NCBI GenBank assembly: GCA_965659715.1
Contig: CBFHXE010000045.1
Location: 1 to 21,143, forward strand
DNA length: 21,143 nt
DNA from: CABZJG01 sp965659715
GTDB lineage: Bacteria > Pseudomonadota > Alphaproteobacteria > Rhodobacterales > Rhodobacteraceae
Reading direction: 5' to 3'
In this document: one piece after another, positions 7,000 through 15,436 of the stretch
How the letters are laid out: each line of letters opens with the position of its first letter
Numbering within the stretch: position 1 is the stretch's first letter
Position numbers and translations under genes: made by a program
The notes under the pieces: generated by a model
The model's database searches: none
What the model was told of the DNA's origin: nothing
The model's input: only the letters and a program-made list of their open reading frames with translations

Positions 7000-7872
7000 C
7001 TATGGCCCAAACCGGTCCTGAATATCTTTTAGGTCTGGTATAACATCTGCTGTTCCGTGGCGCGTCACCATAATAGCCCCGGCACGGCTGGCCAATTTTA
7101 ACGCTTGCTCCATTGCCAAACCGCGATCCAACCCGGCAACCAGATATCCGGTAAATGTATCCCCTGCTCCCGTTGTATCAACGGCTTCAACTGGCTCTGC
7201 ATCAAAGACCTTGGACACTCCGGTTTCTGCATTAAACCAACGGCAGCCTTTGGCGCCCAAGGTAATTACGACCTGCGCCACACCTAGATCTTGCGGCGGT
7301 TTGCCTGTGGCTTTTTGCAGCTGATCTGCTTCGATCTGGTTTAAAACCAAAAGATCAACCATCGGCAACATCTTCTGGACCGCACCGACATCAAACGGCG
7401 CAGCAGCGTAAACAACTTTTAACCCGAGCTTTTTGGCAAGGCTTGCGGCCTCAAATTGCATATTTGTTTCATTTTGTGCCAAAAAGTAATCGCCCGTGCT
7501 GGATTGTCCAAGCGCTGCACCAATGGCACTCTCAGTGATTTCCAAATTTGCGCCAGAGTGGATTACAATTGCATTTTCGCCCAACCGGTCAACCATGATA
7601 ATCGCGTGCCCCGTGGCAGACCCATAGGTTATATGGCGTGTATCCACCCCGTATTCTGTCAGGCGCTCGATGGCCCAATCGCCATCGCGCCCAACTGCGC
7701 CGATATGCACAACATGAGCCGCAGCGCGCGCAGAAGCAACGGACATATTTGTACCTTTGCCGCCCAGTCCCCGGCTCACTGAATGGGCGCTAATGGTTTC
7801 CCCCGGTTCGGGCAACGCATCTACACTATAGGACAGATCCGCATTGATAGACCCAAGGTTATATATGGCCAT
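7000..7872 (-). CDS. rbsK: PfkB-family carbohydrate kinase, ribokinase-like
   Basis: A 290-residue cytoplasmic sugar or nucleoside kinase. PfkB signature 1 is seen as GLGGKGTNMSVA (residues 35-46). Signature 2 is DTTGAGDTFTGYL, with the anion-hole GAG and catalytic base Asp238. The opening IYNLGSINADLSY and PEPGETI are typical of ribokinase. The true substrate is uncertain, since ribose, other pentoses and nucleosides are all used in this family. No sugar transporter, ribose-pyranase gene or regulator is adjacent to support ribose. ATG 7872 is preceded by AAGGAG (7882-7887, nine bases away on the minus strand). It lies 53 bases downstream of maeB on the same strand and could be read through from it. 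Confidence 0.78.
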   Translation of the reverse strand: MAIYNLGSINADLSYSVDALPEPGETISAHSVSRGLGGKGTNMSVASARAAAHVVHIGAVGRDGDWAIERLTEYGVDTRHITYGSATGHAIIMVDRLGENAIVIHSGANLEITESAIGAALGQSSTGDYFLAQNETNMQFEAASLAKKLGLKVVYAAAPFDVGAVQKMLPMVDLLVLNQIEADQLQKATGKPPQDLGVAQVVITLGAKGCRWFNAETGVSKVFDAEPVEAVDTTGAGDTFTGYLVAGLDRGLAMEQALKLASRAGAIMVTRHGTADVIPDLKDIQDRFGP

Positions 7873-7925
7873 CCAGATAACTCCTTTGTCTTATAAGCAG
7901 CCTTTGCTGGTACACTCTGGCAAAG

Positions 7926-10181
7926 TTATCCTACCTTACAGGCGGCTAAAACAGCCATATTTAAAATATCTGTTGCCGTTGAAACCGATGAACAGATTTG
8001 GATAGATTCGTCCACGCCCGCTAAAATAGGGCCAATAACAGTTGCGCCCGCCATTTCTTGCATCAATTTAACCGAAATGCTGGCTGAGTGCCGCGCTGGA
8101 ACAACTAAAATATTGGCTGGCCCTGTCAGTCTTGAAAACGGATACGCCTGCATTGAATGGGTGTTTAAAGCCACATCGACCGCCATTTCACCCTCGTATT
8201 CAAATGAAACACCGCGCCTATCCAAAACCTCGGGCGCAAGATGCATTTTTTCAGCCCGCTCTGAAACCGGATACCCAAAAGTGGAAAAGCTGACAAATGC
8301 CACCCTCGGTTCAAGCCCCAAGTGGCGCGCAACACCTGCCGCCCGCTCGGCGATATTTGCCAAATCTTCGGCTTCGGGCCATTCATGAACCAATGTGTCG
8401 GCAATCAATACGATCCGGCCGCGATGCAAAACCGCCGTAACACCTGCCACCCCATGCTCGGAGTCAGCATCAAAAACATGGTTGATCAATCCCATAACGT
8501 GCGCTGACTTGCGCGTAGCGCCGGTGACCAAGCCATCCCCGTGCCCATGCGCCAACATCAAAGCTGAAAAGACATGCCGATCGCGCGCCGCCAGCCGGTG
8601 CACATCAGCGCGGTCATGACCTTTGCGTTGCAATCTAGAATAAAGAAAATCTTTATAGGCTGCTAAGTGGTCGGTATTTGCGGCGTTCACAATTTCAAGC
8701 TCTTGAAAGGCCTCGCCCATTCCAGCGGCTTCAAGCTTGCTTTTAACGTCATGCTCGCGTCCAACCACCAAAGCTTTGCCAAAGCCAGATCGTTGATACA
8801 TCACCGCTGCCCGAAGCACTTTGGGATCATCGCCTTCGGCAAAAATCATACGCGCCTGAGCAGCGCGAGCGCGATCGTTTATGCTGCGCAAAATGCTTGC
8901 CGTGGGATCCATGCGGGTCTTTAAGGTCAGCTCATAAGCTTCCATATCAATGATAGGTCGGCGGGCAGCACCGGTTTCCATACCAGCCTGCGCAACAGCG
9001 GGAGGAATGCGGTAGATCAGGCGCGGATCAAATGGGGTAGGAATAATATAGTCGCGTCCAAAGGTTAGTTTTTCACCATAGGCCATGGCCACTTCGTCCG
9101 GAACATCTTCGCGCGCCAAATCCGCCAGGGCCTGAGCACATGCGATTTTCATTTCATCATTGATGGCGCGTGCATGAATGTCGAGCGCGCCGCGAAACAG
9201 ATAGGGAAACCCCAAAACGTTATTGACCTGATTTGGATAATCGCTGCGCCCTGTGGCAACGATTGCATCGGCGCGCACTTCGCGCGCTTCTTCCGGTGTA
9301 ATTTCAGGGTCGGGATTTGCCATGGCAAAAATCACCGGATTTTCCGCCATTGATACAAGCATATCCTGGGTTACTGCGCCCTTTACGGACACGCCCAAAA
9401 ACACATCCGCACCGCGCATTGCTTCTTCTAACGTTCGGGTTTTGGTTTTGATGGCATGGGCTGATTTCCATTGGTTCATACCTTCGGTGCGGCCTTGATA
9501 AATCACGCCCTTGGTATCACAGACGATGCAGTTTTCATGCCGCGCACCCATTGTTTTTAGAAGCTCAATGCAGGCAATACCGGCAGCGCCGGCCCCGTTC
9601 AAAACGATTTTGACATTTTCGATTTTCTTGCCGCTGATGTGCAGGGCGTTGATTAAACCAGCTGCGCAGATCACGGCGGTTCCATGTTGATCGTCATGAA
9701 ACACCGGAATGTCCATTTCCTCTTTCAGACGTTGTTCGATAATAAAGCATTCGGGGGCTTTGATATCTTCTAGGTTTATTCCGCCAAAGGTGGGACCAAG
9801 TAATTTCACCGCTTTGCAGAACTCATCCGGATCTTCTGTGTCCACCTCAAGATCAATACTGTTCACATCTGCAAAGCGTTTGAAAAGAACGGCTTTTCCT
9901 TCCATCACCGGTTTGCTGCCCAGCGCACCCAGATTACCAAGACCCAAAACAGCCGTACCGTTCGAGATCACCGCAACCAGATTTCCTTTGTTTGTGTAAT
10001 CATAGGCTAGCTCGGGGTTTTCGGTTATTTCTTCGCAGGGAACAGCCACGCCCGGTGAATATGCCAAAGACAGATCGCGCTGGGTTGTCATTGGAACGGT
10101 TGCTGCCACCTCCCACTTGCCCGGGGTGGGATCGAGGTGAAAGGCGAGCGCGTCTTCTCGTGTAATTTTTGACTTTGACAT
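7926..10181 (-). CDS. maeB: NADP-dependent malic enzyme with C-terminal phosphotransacetylase-like domain
   Basis: Oxidatively decarboxylates malate to pyruvate with NADP in the cytoplasm, supplying NADPH and pyruvate during growth on C4 acids. The 751-residue length is that of the large MaeB type. The malic-enzyme part (about 1-420) has SLAYSPGVAVPC with Tyr41, GKAVLFKRFADVN with Lys96, the metal site NLEDIKAP (Glu138-Asp139) and FHDDQHGTAV (Asp164). A dinucleotide-binding loop follows at VLNGAGAAG (193-201). The remainder, from about MIFAEGDDPKVLRAA, resembles phosphotransacetylase. In known MaeB proteins this tail is regulatory, binds acetyl-CoA and is not needed for catalysis. The start at ATG 10181 has an AAAGGG-type ribosome site upstream. 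It is divergent from mutS. Confidence 0.95.
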   Translation of the reverse strand: MSKSKITREDALAFHLDPTPGKWEVAATVPMTTQRDLSLAYSPGVAVPCEEITENPELAYDYTNKGNLVAVISNGTAVLGLGNLGALGSKPVMEGKAVLFKRFADVNSIDLEVDTEDPDEFCKAVKLLGPTFGGINLEDIKAPECFIIEQRLKEEMDIPVFHDDQHGTAVICAAGLINALHISGKKIENVKIVLNGAGAAGIACIELLKTMGARHENCIVCDTKGVIYQGRTEGMNQWKSAHAIKTKTRTLEEAMRGADVFLGVSVKGAVTQDMLVSMAENPVIFAMANPDPEITPEEAREVRADAIVATGRSDYPNQVNNVLGFPYLFRGALDIHARAINDEMKIACAQALADLAREDVPDEVAMAYGEKLTFGRDYIIPTPFDPRLIYRIPPAVAQAGMETGAARRPIIDMEAYELTLKTRMDPTASILRSINDRARAAQARMIFAEGDDPKVLRAAVMYQRSGFGKALVVGREHDVKSKLEAAGMGEAFQELEIVNAANTDHLAAYKDFLYSRLQRKGHDRADVHRLAARDRHVFSALMLAHGHGDGLVTGATRKSAHVMGLINHVFDADSEHGVAGVTAVLHRGRIVLIADTLVHEWPEAEDLANIAERAAGVARHLGLEPRVAFVSFSTFGYPVSERAEKMHLAPEVLDRRGVSFEYEGEMAVDVALNTHSMQAYPFSRLTGPANILVVPARHSASISVKLMQEMAGATVIGPILAGVDESIQICSSVSTATDILNMAVLAACKVG

Positions 10182-10194
10182 TGGAAATCCCTTT

Positions 10195-10222
10195 ATTGCG
10201 CAAATTAGTCTTAGCGCGCAAT
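10195..10222. repeat. Inverted repeat overlapping the maeB leader
   Basis: ATTGCGC (10195-10201) and its exact complement GCGCAAT (10216-10222) are separated by 14 bases. They lie 14 to 41 bases upstream of the maeB start. One arm abuts the candidate -10 at 10223-10228, where the transcript would begin, so it is placed like an operator. The binding protein is unknown. A short hairpin in the 5' leader is the alternative. Confidence 0.4.
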
Positions 10223-10251
10223 TTTATAACCTTCAACCGGTTCGTTTTCGA
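10223..10251 (-). promoter_or_regulatory. Candidate promoter for maeB
   Basis: Read on the minus strand, TCGAAA (10251-10246) and TATAAA (10228-10223) are separated by 17 bases. They match the housekeeping consensus TTGACA/TATAAT at 4 of 6 and 5 of 6 positions. The expected start of transcription near 10216 leaves a leader of about 35 bases. Assigned by eye only. Confidence 0.4.
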
Positions 10252-10307
10252 CTTTCCCCTTCTGTCAGCTATGGCTAAGTTACCAGCGTTACCGTGAGGA
10301 GTTTTTC

Positions 10308-12920
10308 GTGACACCAATGATGGCACAATATCAGGACATCAAGGCGCAATACCGCGATGCTTTGCTGTTTTACCGCATGGGTGATTTTTACGAATTATTT
10401 TTTGACGACGCTGTTGCCGCCGCCGAAGCACTGGACATTGCGCTTACGAAACGCGGCAAGCATCAGGGCGAAGAAATACCAATGTGCGGCGTTCCGCACC
10501 ATGCGTCGGAAAACTATCTTTTGACCCTGATAAGAAAGGGCTTTCGCGTTGCCGTTTGTGAACAATTGGAAAGCCCGGCAGAGGCGAAAAAGCGGGGCAG
10601 CAAATCCGTTGTGCGGCGTGATGTTGTGCGCCTGGTCACCCCCGGTACACTAACCGAAGACTCGCTGTTAGAGCCCAGACAACATAATTTTCTAGCGGCC
10701 TTTTCCAAAGTCCGTGATGCCTATGCTTTGGCCTGGGTGGATATTTCGACCGGCGTGCTGTGTGTAAGCCCCCTTGCGCTGGTTCAATTGGGCCCAGAGC
10801 TTGCAAGGCTGCAGCCAAGCGAAGTGATCTTATCAAACTCGGCACATGAAGAGTTGTCACAAATATTCGAGGATGCCGGCGTTCCAACCACATCGCTGGG
10901 CGCTGCCGCCTTTGACAGCGCAGCGGCAGAAAAGCGCATTAAATCCCTTTTTGATGTTGGCGCTTTGGATGCGTTTGGAAATTTTGGCCGCGCCGAAACT
11001 TCGGCTTTAGGCGCGATTATTGAATATTTGGACATCACGCAAAAAGGCCGGCTTCCGATGTTGCGGCCGCCCGTGCGAGATGCCAGCTCAAAGGTGATGC
11101 AGATTGATGCAGCCACACGCCGCAATCTTGAAATCACCCAAGCGCTGTCCGGTGGGCGGGCGGGGTCATTACTGGCAACAATTGACTGCACTGTCACCGC
11201 AGCAGGCGGGCGATTGCTTGAGCAGCGGCTATCGGCCCCCTCGCTGCAGCTTGACGTTATTGAAAATCGTCAAAGCCTGATTGATCTCATGCTCAGCAGC
11301 CCAAATGAGATGTGCTCTGTGCGCGATATGTTGAAAGCAGTGCCGGATTTAGACCGTGCGCTCTCGCGGCTTTCGCTTGAGCGTGGCGGCCCAAGGGACA
11401 TCGCCAATATTCGCGATGGCTTAGAGCAAGCCAAAGACATGGACCCGCTTATCAGCAGGCTTGATTTGAAACCCTCGTTGGAAACTTTGAACGCATCCTT
11501 TACCGGCCATGACGCGCTCATTGAGCTTTTGGGTCAGGCGGTGGTAAGCGAGCCGCCTTTACTGGCACGCGATGGTGGTTTTGTTGCCAGCGGTTTTGAT
11601 GCAGATCTGGATGAAGCCAGAAAGCTGCGCGATGAAGGGCGCGGCGTGATTGCCGCGATGCAAAAGGAATACATTGAAAAAACCAACATATCGTCGCTGA
11701 AAATTAAACATAACAATGTGCTGGGGTATTTTATCGAAACCACTGCGACCCACGCGGAAAAAATGCTGGCCGCGCCGCTGGCTGAAACTTTTATCCATCG
11801 GCAAACAACAGCCAATCAGGTGCGCTTTACCACCGTTGAGCTTTCTGAGATTGAAACCAAAATTTTGAACGCTGGAAATCGTTCTTTAGAAATTGAAAAG
11901 CGCATATTTACAGAGCTTACGGCAGCGATCTTGGATGTGGCAGAAGCCATTTCAACCACCGCGCAAGCCATAGCTGAAATCGATTTGGCAAGTTCACTGG
12001 CGGATTTGTCAGAAAAAAACAACTGGTGCAGGCCGGTGGTTGATGACAGCTGTGCATTTGACATCTCAGGCGGCCGGCATCCTGTTGTTGAGCGTGCTTT
12101 GATGAACAGTGGCGATCCGTTTATCGCCAATGATTGTGATTTATCAAACAGCGCTATTTGGCTGCTGACCGGTCCAAACATGGCTGGTAAATCCACTTTT
12201 TTGCGGCAAAACGCGCTGATTGCGCTGTTGGCACAAATGGGCTGCTTTGTTCCGGCCGTCAGCGCGCATATCGGATTGGTTGGCCAATTGTTCAGCCGCG
12301 TGGGCGCTTCGGACGATTTGGCGCGCGGGCGATCAACGTTTATGGTTGAAATGGTCGAAACTGCTGCCATTTTAAATCAAGCTGACAGCAAGGCCCTTGT
12401 CATACTGGATGAAATTGGTCGGGGAACCGCCACATATGACGGCTTATCCATCGCATGGGCAACTTTGGAACATTTGCATGAGGTCAATAAAGCACGGGCG
12501 CTTTTTGCCACGCATTACCACGAACTGACCGCACTTTCTAAAAGCTTGACCAATGTTGAAAATGCCACCGTCCGGGTTAAAGAATGGGAGGGCGAGGTAA
12601 TCTTCCTACATGAGGTGCACAAAGGGTCTGCTGATCGGTCTTATGGGGTGCAGGTTGCCAAATTGGCCGGATTGCCAGAGGCGGTCATTGAGCGCGCTCG
12701 GGTTGTTCTTGGAACCTTAGAGCGCGGTGATCGTCAGGGATCTGAGAAAAAGCAGAGCCTGATGGATGGTCTGCCCTTGTTTTCCGCAACGCCTCCCCCG
12801 CAAGTAGCCGCGGGGCCTTCGCAACTGGAACAGGCGATGGAAGATATTCACCCAGATGACCTTTCGCCCAAAGAAGCGCTAAAAATTCTTTATGAGCTAA
12901 AAGAGCTTTTGGAGCGGTAA
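10308..12920 (+). CDS. mutS: DNA mismatch repair protein MutS
   Basis: Recognises base mismatches and small loops and starts repair with MutL. The 870-residue protein shows the full domain order. The N-terminal mismatch-binding motif YRMGDFYELFF has Phe27 and Glu29 in place of E. coli Phe36/Glu38. Connector, core and clamp domains follow. The ABC-type ATPase has Walker A GPNMAGKST (622-630, Lys628) and Walker B LVILDEIGRGT (Asp701-Glu702). A C-terminal helix-turn-helix region follows, with QSLMDGLPLF as a possible sliding-clamp motif. I chose GTG 10308 because AGGAG at 10297-10301 stands six bases upstream. The ATG codons at 10317 and 10320 are too far from it. It is divergent from maeB and ends 43 bases from the convergent grpE. 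Confidence 0.97.
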   Translation: MTPMMAQYQDIKAQYRDALLFYRMGDFYELFFDDAVAAAEALDIALTKRGKHQGEEIPMCGVPHHASENYLLTLIRKGFRVAVCEQLESPAEAKKRGSKSVVRRDVVRLVTPGTLTEDSLLEPRQHNFLAAFSKVRDAYALAWVDISTGVLCVSPLALVQLGPELARLQPSEVILSNSAHEELSQIFEDAGVPTTSLGAAAFDSAAAEKRIKSLFDVGALDAFGNFGRAETSALGAIIEYLDITQKGRLPMLRPPVRDASSKVMQIDAATRRNLEITQALSGGRAGSLLATIDCTVTAAGGRLLEQRLSAPSLQLDVIENRQSLIDLMLSSPNEMCSVRDMLKAVPDLDRALSRLSLERGGPRDIANIRDGLEQAKDMDPLISRLDLKPSLETLNASFTGHDALIELLGQAVVSEPPLLARDGGFVASGFDADLDEARKLRDEGRGVIAAMQKEYIEKTNISSLKIKHNNVLGYFIETTATHAEKMLAAPLAETFIHRQTTANQVRFTTVELSEIETKILNAGNRSLEIEKRIFTELTAAILDVAEAISTTAQAIAEIDLASSLADLSEKNNWCRPVVDDSCAFDISGGRHPVVERALMNSGDPFIANDCDLSNSAIWLLTGPNMAGKSTFLRQNALIALLAQMGCFVPAVSAHIGLVGQLFSRVGASDDLARGRSTFMVEMVETAAILNQADSKALVILDEIGRGTATYDGLSIAWATLEHLHEVNKARALFATHYHELTALSKSLTNVENATVRVKEWEGEVIFLHEVHKGSADRSYGVQVAKLAGLPEAVIERARVVLGTLERGDRQGSEKKQSLMDGLPLFSATPPPQVAAGPSQLEQAMEDIHPDDLSPKEALKILYELKELLER

Positions 12921-12963
12921 ATCACCCACCCTGACATAAAAATGGCAAGGCGCCTATACGGAT

Positions 12964-13536
12964 TTAAGTAGCAGGGGTCGAGGACACGCCGACCTGACTT
13001 GGGCGCAGCAAGCGATCATGCAGCATAAAGCCTTCGGCAGATACCTGAATAATATCGCCTGCCTTTGTTCCTGGCACCGGGGCTTCGAACATAGCTTGGT
13101 GCAGTTGCGGATCAAATTTATCCCCAACTTTGGGTGATATGGGTTCAATGCCGTGGCTGCGGAATACGTTCAGCAATTCCCGCATTGTTAGCTCGACGCC
13201 TTCGATGAACGCACCAGCAGCTTCTTTTTGCTCATCGCCCACCGCTTCGATCGCACGTTTTAAATTGTCATAAACGGGTAAAAGATCACGCGCGAGTTTT
13301 GATCCACCATAATTTTCAGCTTCGCGGCGGTCTTTGTCGGCCCGCTTGCGCGAATTTTCTGCATCGGCCAAAGCGCGCATAAACCGGTCACGAAAGTCAT
13401 CTCTTTCGACCCTTAGGGCTTCAATTTCGTCTAGGTCTGCGGCTTCTTCATCAATATCTATTAGCTCGTCGCCAAGCTCTTCGATTTCTGCCTTTTCAAT
13501 CTCATCCAAAAATTCTTCGGTTTTTGGTTCTGCCAT
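12964..13536 (-). CDS. grpE: Nucleotide exchange factor GrpE
   Basis: Co-chaperone that releases ADP from DnaK. The 190-residue protein has a very acidic N-terminus (about 1-40). A long helical region follows (RDDFRDRFMRALADAENSRKR) that should dimerise as in other GrpE proteins. The C-terminal beta domain has the signature VSAEGFMLHDRLLRPSQVGV. GrpE usually reads G-Y/F-x-L-x-D-R-L-L-R-P here, so the match is good. ATG 13536 lies nine bases after the hrcA stop, and its ribosome site AGAGGTG overlaps that stop (TAG), so the pair forms an operon. No dnaK or dnaJ is in the window, so the DnaK machine is split across loci. Confidence 0.95.
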   Translation of the reverse strand: MAEPKTEEFLDEIEKAEIEELGDELIDIDEEAADLDEIEALRVERDDFRDRFMRALADAENSRKRADKDRREAENYGGSKLARDLLPVYDNLKRAIEAVGDEQKEAAGAFIEGVELTMRELLNVFRSHGIEPISPKVGDKFDPQLHQAMFEAPVPGTKAGDIIQVSAEGFMLHDRLLRPSQVGVSSTPAT

Positions 13537-13545
13537 ATCGCACCT

Positions 13546-14610
13546 CTAGCTTCGATCAGAAATAAGTTTTCCAATCAATTGCGCCGTGTAATCCACAATC
13601 GGCACAATCCGTCCATAGTTCAGGCGCGTGGGGCCAATAACACCGATCGCGCCAATTATCTTCCGATCAGAGTTCATATAAGGAGAAACCACCAAAGATG
13701 AACCCGAAAGTGAAAAAAGTTTGTTTTCTGAGCCAATAAAAATGCGAACACCGTCACCCTGATCAGTTAATTGCAGAAAATCGGCTATATCACGCTTGCG
13801 CTCAAGGTCATCAAAAAGGGCGCGAATGCGTTCAAGATCAGCTTCTTCGGTCTCTGATTCTAACAGATTCGCTCTGCCCCGAACAATCAAACGCTCGTTT
13901 TGGTCGCCTTCATCGTGCCAAACCGCTAGCCCCTTTTCTACCAAGTCCTGTGCAAGGTGATCAATTTCCTGCCGCCGTTTTTGAACATCTGTCTCAACAA
14001 GCTGTAAAACTTCGCTCAATGTAAGCCCGCGAATCATCGAATTTAGGTAATTGGCGGCCTCTCGCATCGCGCTGGGGGTTTGACCTTTGGGCGGTGTGAA
14101 CAAGCGGTTTTCAACTTGGCCGTTGGCAAAAACCAACACCACCAAAGCGCGGTCAGGGGATAAAGAAACAAATTCGATATGCTTGATGGGTTGCTCTTGT
14201 TTGGGTGTCAAAACAAGCGAAGCACCATGGGTGATGCCCGAAAGTGCAGAACCAACGCGGTCCAGCATACCGCCCATGTCCTGACTATTGCTTTCAACGG
14301 TTTTATCCAGTTTTTCGCGGTCTTCTTGGTCTAAAGTGCTAACCTCTAAAAGACCGTCAACAAACATCCTTAGCCCCATTTCTGTGGGCACGCGCCCCGA
14401 GCTTATATGAGGACTGTCCAACAGCCCCAAATATTCCAGATCCTGCATCACATTGCGAACGGTAGCTGCGCTAACCTTTTCATTTAGAGTTCGGGTGAGC
14501 GTGCGCGAGCCAACGGGATCGCCATTTTCCAGATAGCCTTCAACAACGCGTCGAAACACCTCGCGCGAGCGATCGTTCATCTCTTCAAACATGCTGTTGT
14601 TTTCTGTCAT
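13546..14610 (-). CDS. hrcA: Heat-inducible transcription repressor HrcA
   Basis: Represses class I heat-shock genes by binding CIRCE palindromes; its folding depends on GroEL. The 354-residue protein has an N-terminal winged helix (about 10-80) with GDPVGSRTLTR, VSAATVRNVMQDLEYLGLL and SPHISSGRVPTEMGLRMFVD, all classical HrcA motifs. The C-terminal domain ends with IGAIGVIGPTRLNYGRIVPIVDYTAQLIG. ATG 14610 is the first start with any purine-rich leader (GGATAAAAG). Codons 7 and 11 are also ATG but lack a ribosome site. I found no CIRCE element upstream of the gene, so it does not appear to be autoregulated through one here. It is co-directional with grpE and divergent from rph. Confidence 0.95.
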   Translation of the reverse strand: MTENNSMFEEMNDRSREVFRRVVEGYLENGDPVGSRTLTRTLNEKVSAATVRNVMQDLEYLGLLDSPHISSGRVPTEMGLRMFVDGLLEVSTLDQEDREKLDKTVESNSQDMGGMLDRVGSALSGITHGASLVLTPKQEQPIKHIEFVSLSPDRALVVLVFANGQVENRLFTPPKGQTPSAMREAANYLNSMIRGLTLSEVLQLVETDVQKRRQEIDHLAQDLVEKGLAVWHDEGDQNERLIVRGRANLLESETEEADLERIRALFDDLERKRDIADFLQLTDQGDGVRIFIGSENKLFSLSGSSLVVSPYMNSDRKIIGAIGVIGPTRLNYGRIVPIVDYTAQLIGKLISDRS

Positions 14611-14665
14611 CTTTTATCCACGGCTCTTTGTCTTTAAAGGTTTTACAAAGAAAAGGTCAATCGGG

Positions 14666-14692
14666 CTTGCGCAACTATGCTAGCCCCTTATA
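14666..14692 (+). promoter_or_regulatory. Sigma-32-like promoter motif ahead of rph
   Basis: CTTGCGC (14666-14672), 11 bases, then CCCCTTATA (14684-14692). The E. coli heat-shock sigma consensus is CTTGAAA-N11-16-CCCCATNTA, so the downstream half agrees at 8 of 9 places, counting the free position. The motif points toward rph, with a leader of roughly 25 bases. It could also be read as an ordinary promoter (-10 TATATC). Assigned by eye only. Confidence 0.35.
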
Positions 14693-14722
14693 TCCATCTG
14701 GGGATCAGTGAAAGGATTTTCC

Positions 14723-15436
14723 ATGCGACCCTCCGGTAGAGAATTAAACCAAATGCGTGAAGTTTCAATTGAAACCAATGTAACAAAACATGCCGAAGGG
14801 TCTTGTTTGATAAAAATGGGCGACACCCATGTGTTGTGCACCGCCTCGCTTGAGGATCGCGTTCCGCCCTTTATTCGGGGGACCGGTCTGGGATGGGTCA
14901 CAGCTGAATATGGAATGCTGCCGCGCTCAACAAGTTCACGCATGCGACGTGAAGCCGCGAGCGGTAAACAAGGTGGCCGAACAGTTGAAATTCAGCGCTT
15001 AATTGGCCGCTCCCTTAGGGCTGGTGTTGACCGGGTTGCCCTGGACGAACGGCAAATTACTGTTGACTGTGATGTATTGCAGGCCGATGGCGGCACCAGA
15101 TGCGCGTCAATTACCGGTGGATGGGTCGCTCTTAAGCTGGCCGTAAACCAGCTTTTGAAAAAGGGCGCTATTAAAACCGATCCGCTTACCTCACCAGTTG
15201 CGGCGATCAGCTGCGGAATTTATGCCGGTCAGCCAGTACTTGATTTGGATTATCCAGAAGACAGCGAAGCGGGTGTTGACGGTAATTTCATCATGCTTGG
15301 AAATGGGCAAATGATAGAAGTGCAAATGAGCGCAGAAGGCGCAACCTATTCACGCGATCAGATGAACCAGTTGATAGATTTGGCTGAATTGGGGGTTGGC
15401 CAATTGGTTGAAAAACAACTGTCGGCGGTGTCATGA
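14723..15436 (+). CDS. rph: Ribonuclease PH
   Basis: Phosphorolytic 3'-to-5' exoribonuclease that trims tRNA 3' ends as a hexamer. The 237-residue product begins MRPSGRELNQMREVSIE, a standard RNase PH start. GKQGGRTVEIQRLIGRSLRA, TVDCDVLQADGGTRCASITGG and DLDYPEDSEAGVDGNF are family motifs, and phosphate-binding and catalytic residues appear intact. I chose ATG 14723, with AAAGGA (14711-14716) six bases upstream. A GTG at 14708 in the same frame would add five residues and remove that site. The stop overlaps rdgB in an ATGA. It heads the rph-rdgB-hemW operon and is divergent from hrcA. Confidence 0.96.
   Translation: MRPSGRELNQMREVSIETNVTKHAEGSCLIKMGDTHVLCTASLEDRVPPFIRGTGLGWVTAEYGMLPRSTSSRMRREAASGKQGGRTVEIQRLIGRSLRAGVDRVALDERQITVDCDVLQADGGTRCASITGGWVALKLAVNQLLKKGAIKTDPLTSPVAAISCGIYAGQPVLDLDYPEDSEAGVDGNFIMLGNGQMIEVQMSAEGATYSRDQMNQLIDLAELGVGQLVEKQLSAVS

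Noticed and set aside
7902..7925. CTTTGC-N12-GCAAAG as a terminator between maeB and the sugar kinase
   Set aside because: Only six base pairs with a 12-base loop and no T-tract on the transcribed strand. It is too weak to call.
11816..12370. Long open frame on the minus strand inside mutS (184 codons)
   Set aside because: It is antisense to the conserved MutS core including Walker A, with a serine-rich, low-quality translation typical of a shadow frame.
14614..14622. TTATCCACG resembling a DnaA box near hrcA
   Set aside because: It is a single site with one mismatch to the consensus and no companion boxes or AT-rich unwinding region. It is not evidence for an origin.
14611..14722. CIRCE element (TTAGCACTC-N9-GAGTGCTAA) expected near hrcA
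   Set aside because: I looked for it in both orientations in the hrcA-rph gap and found nothing like it.
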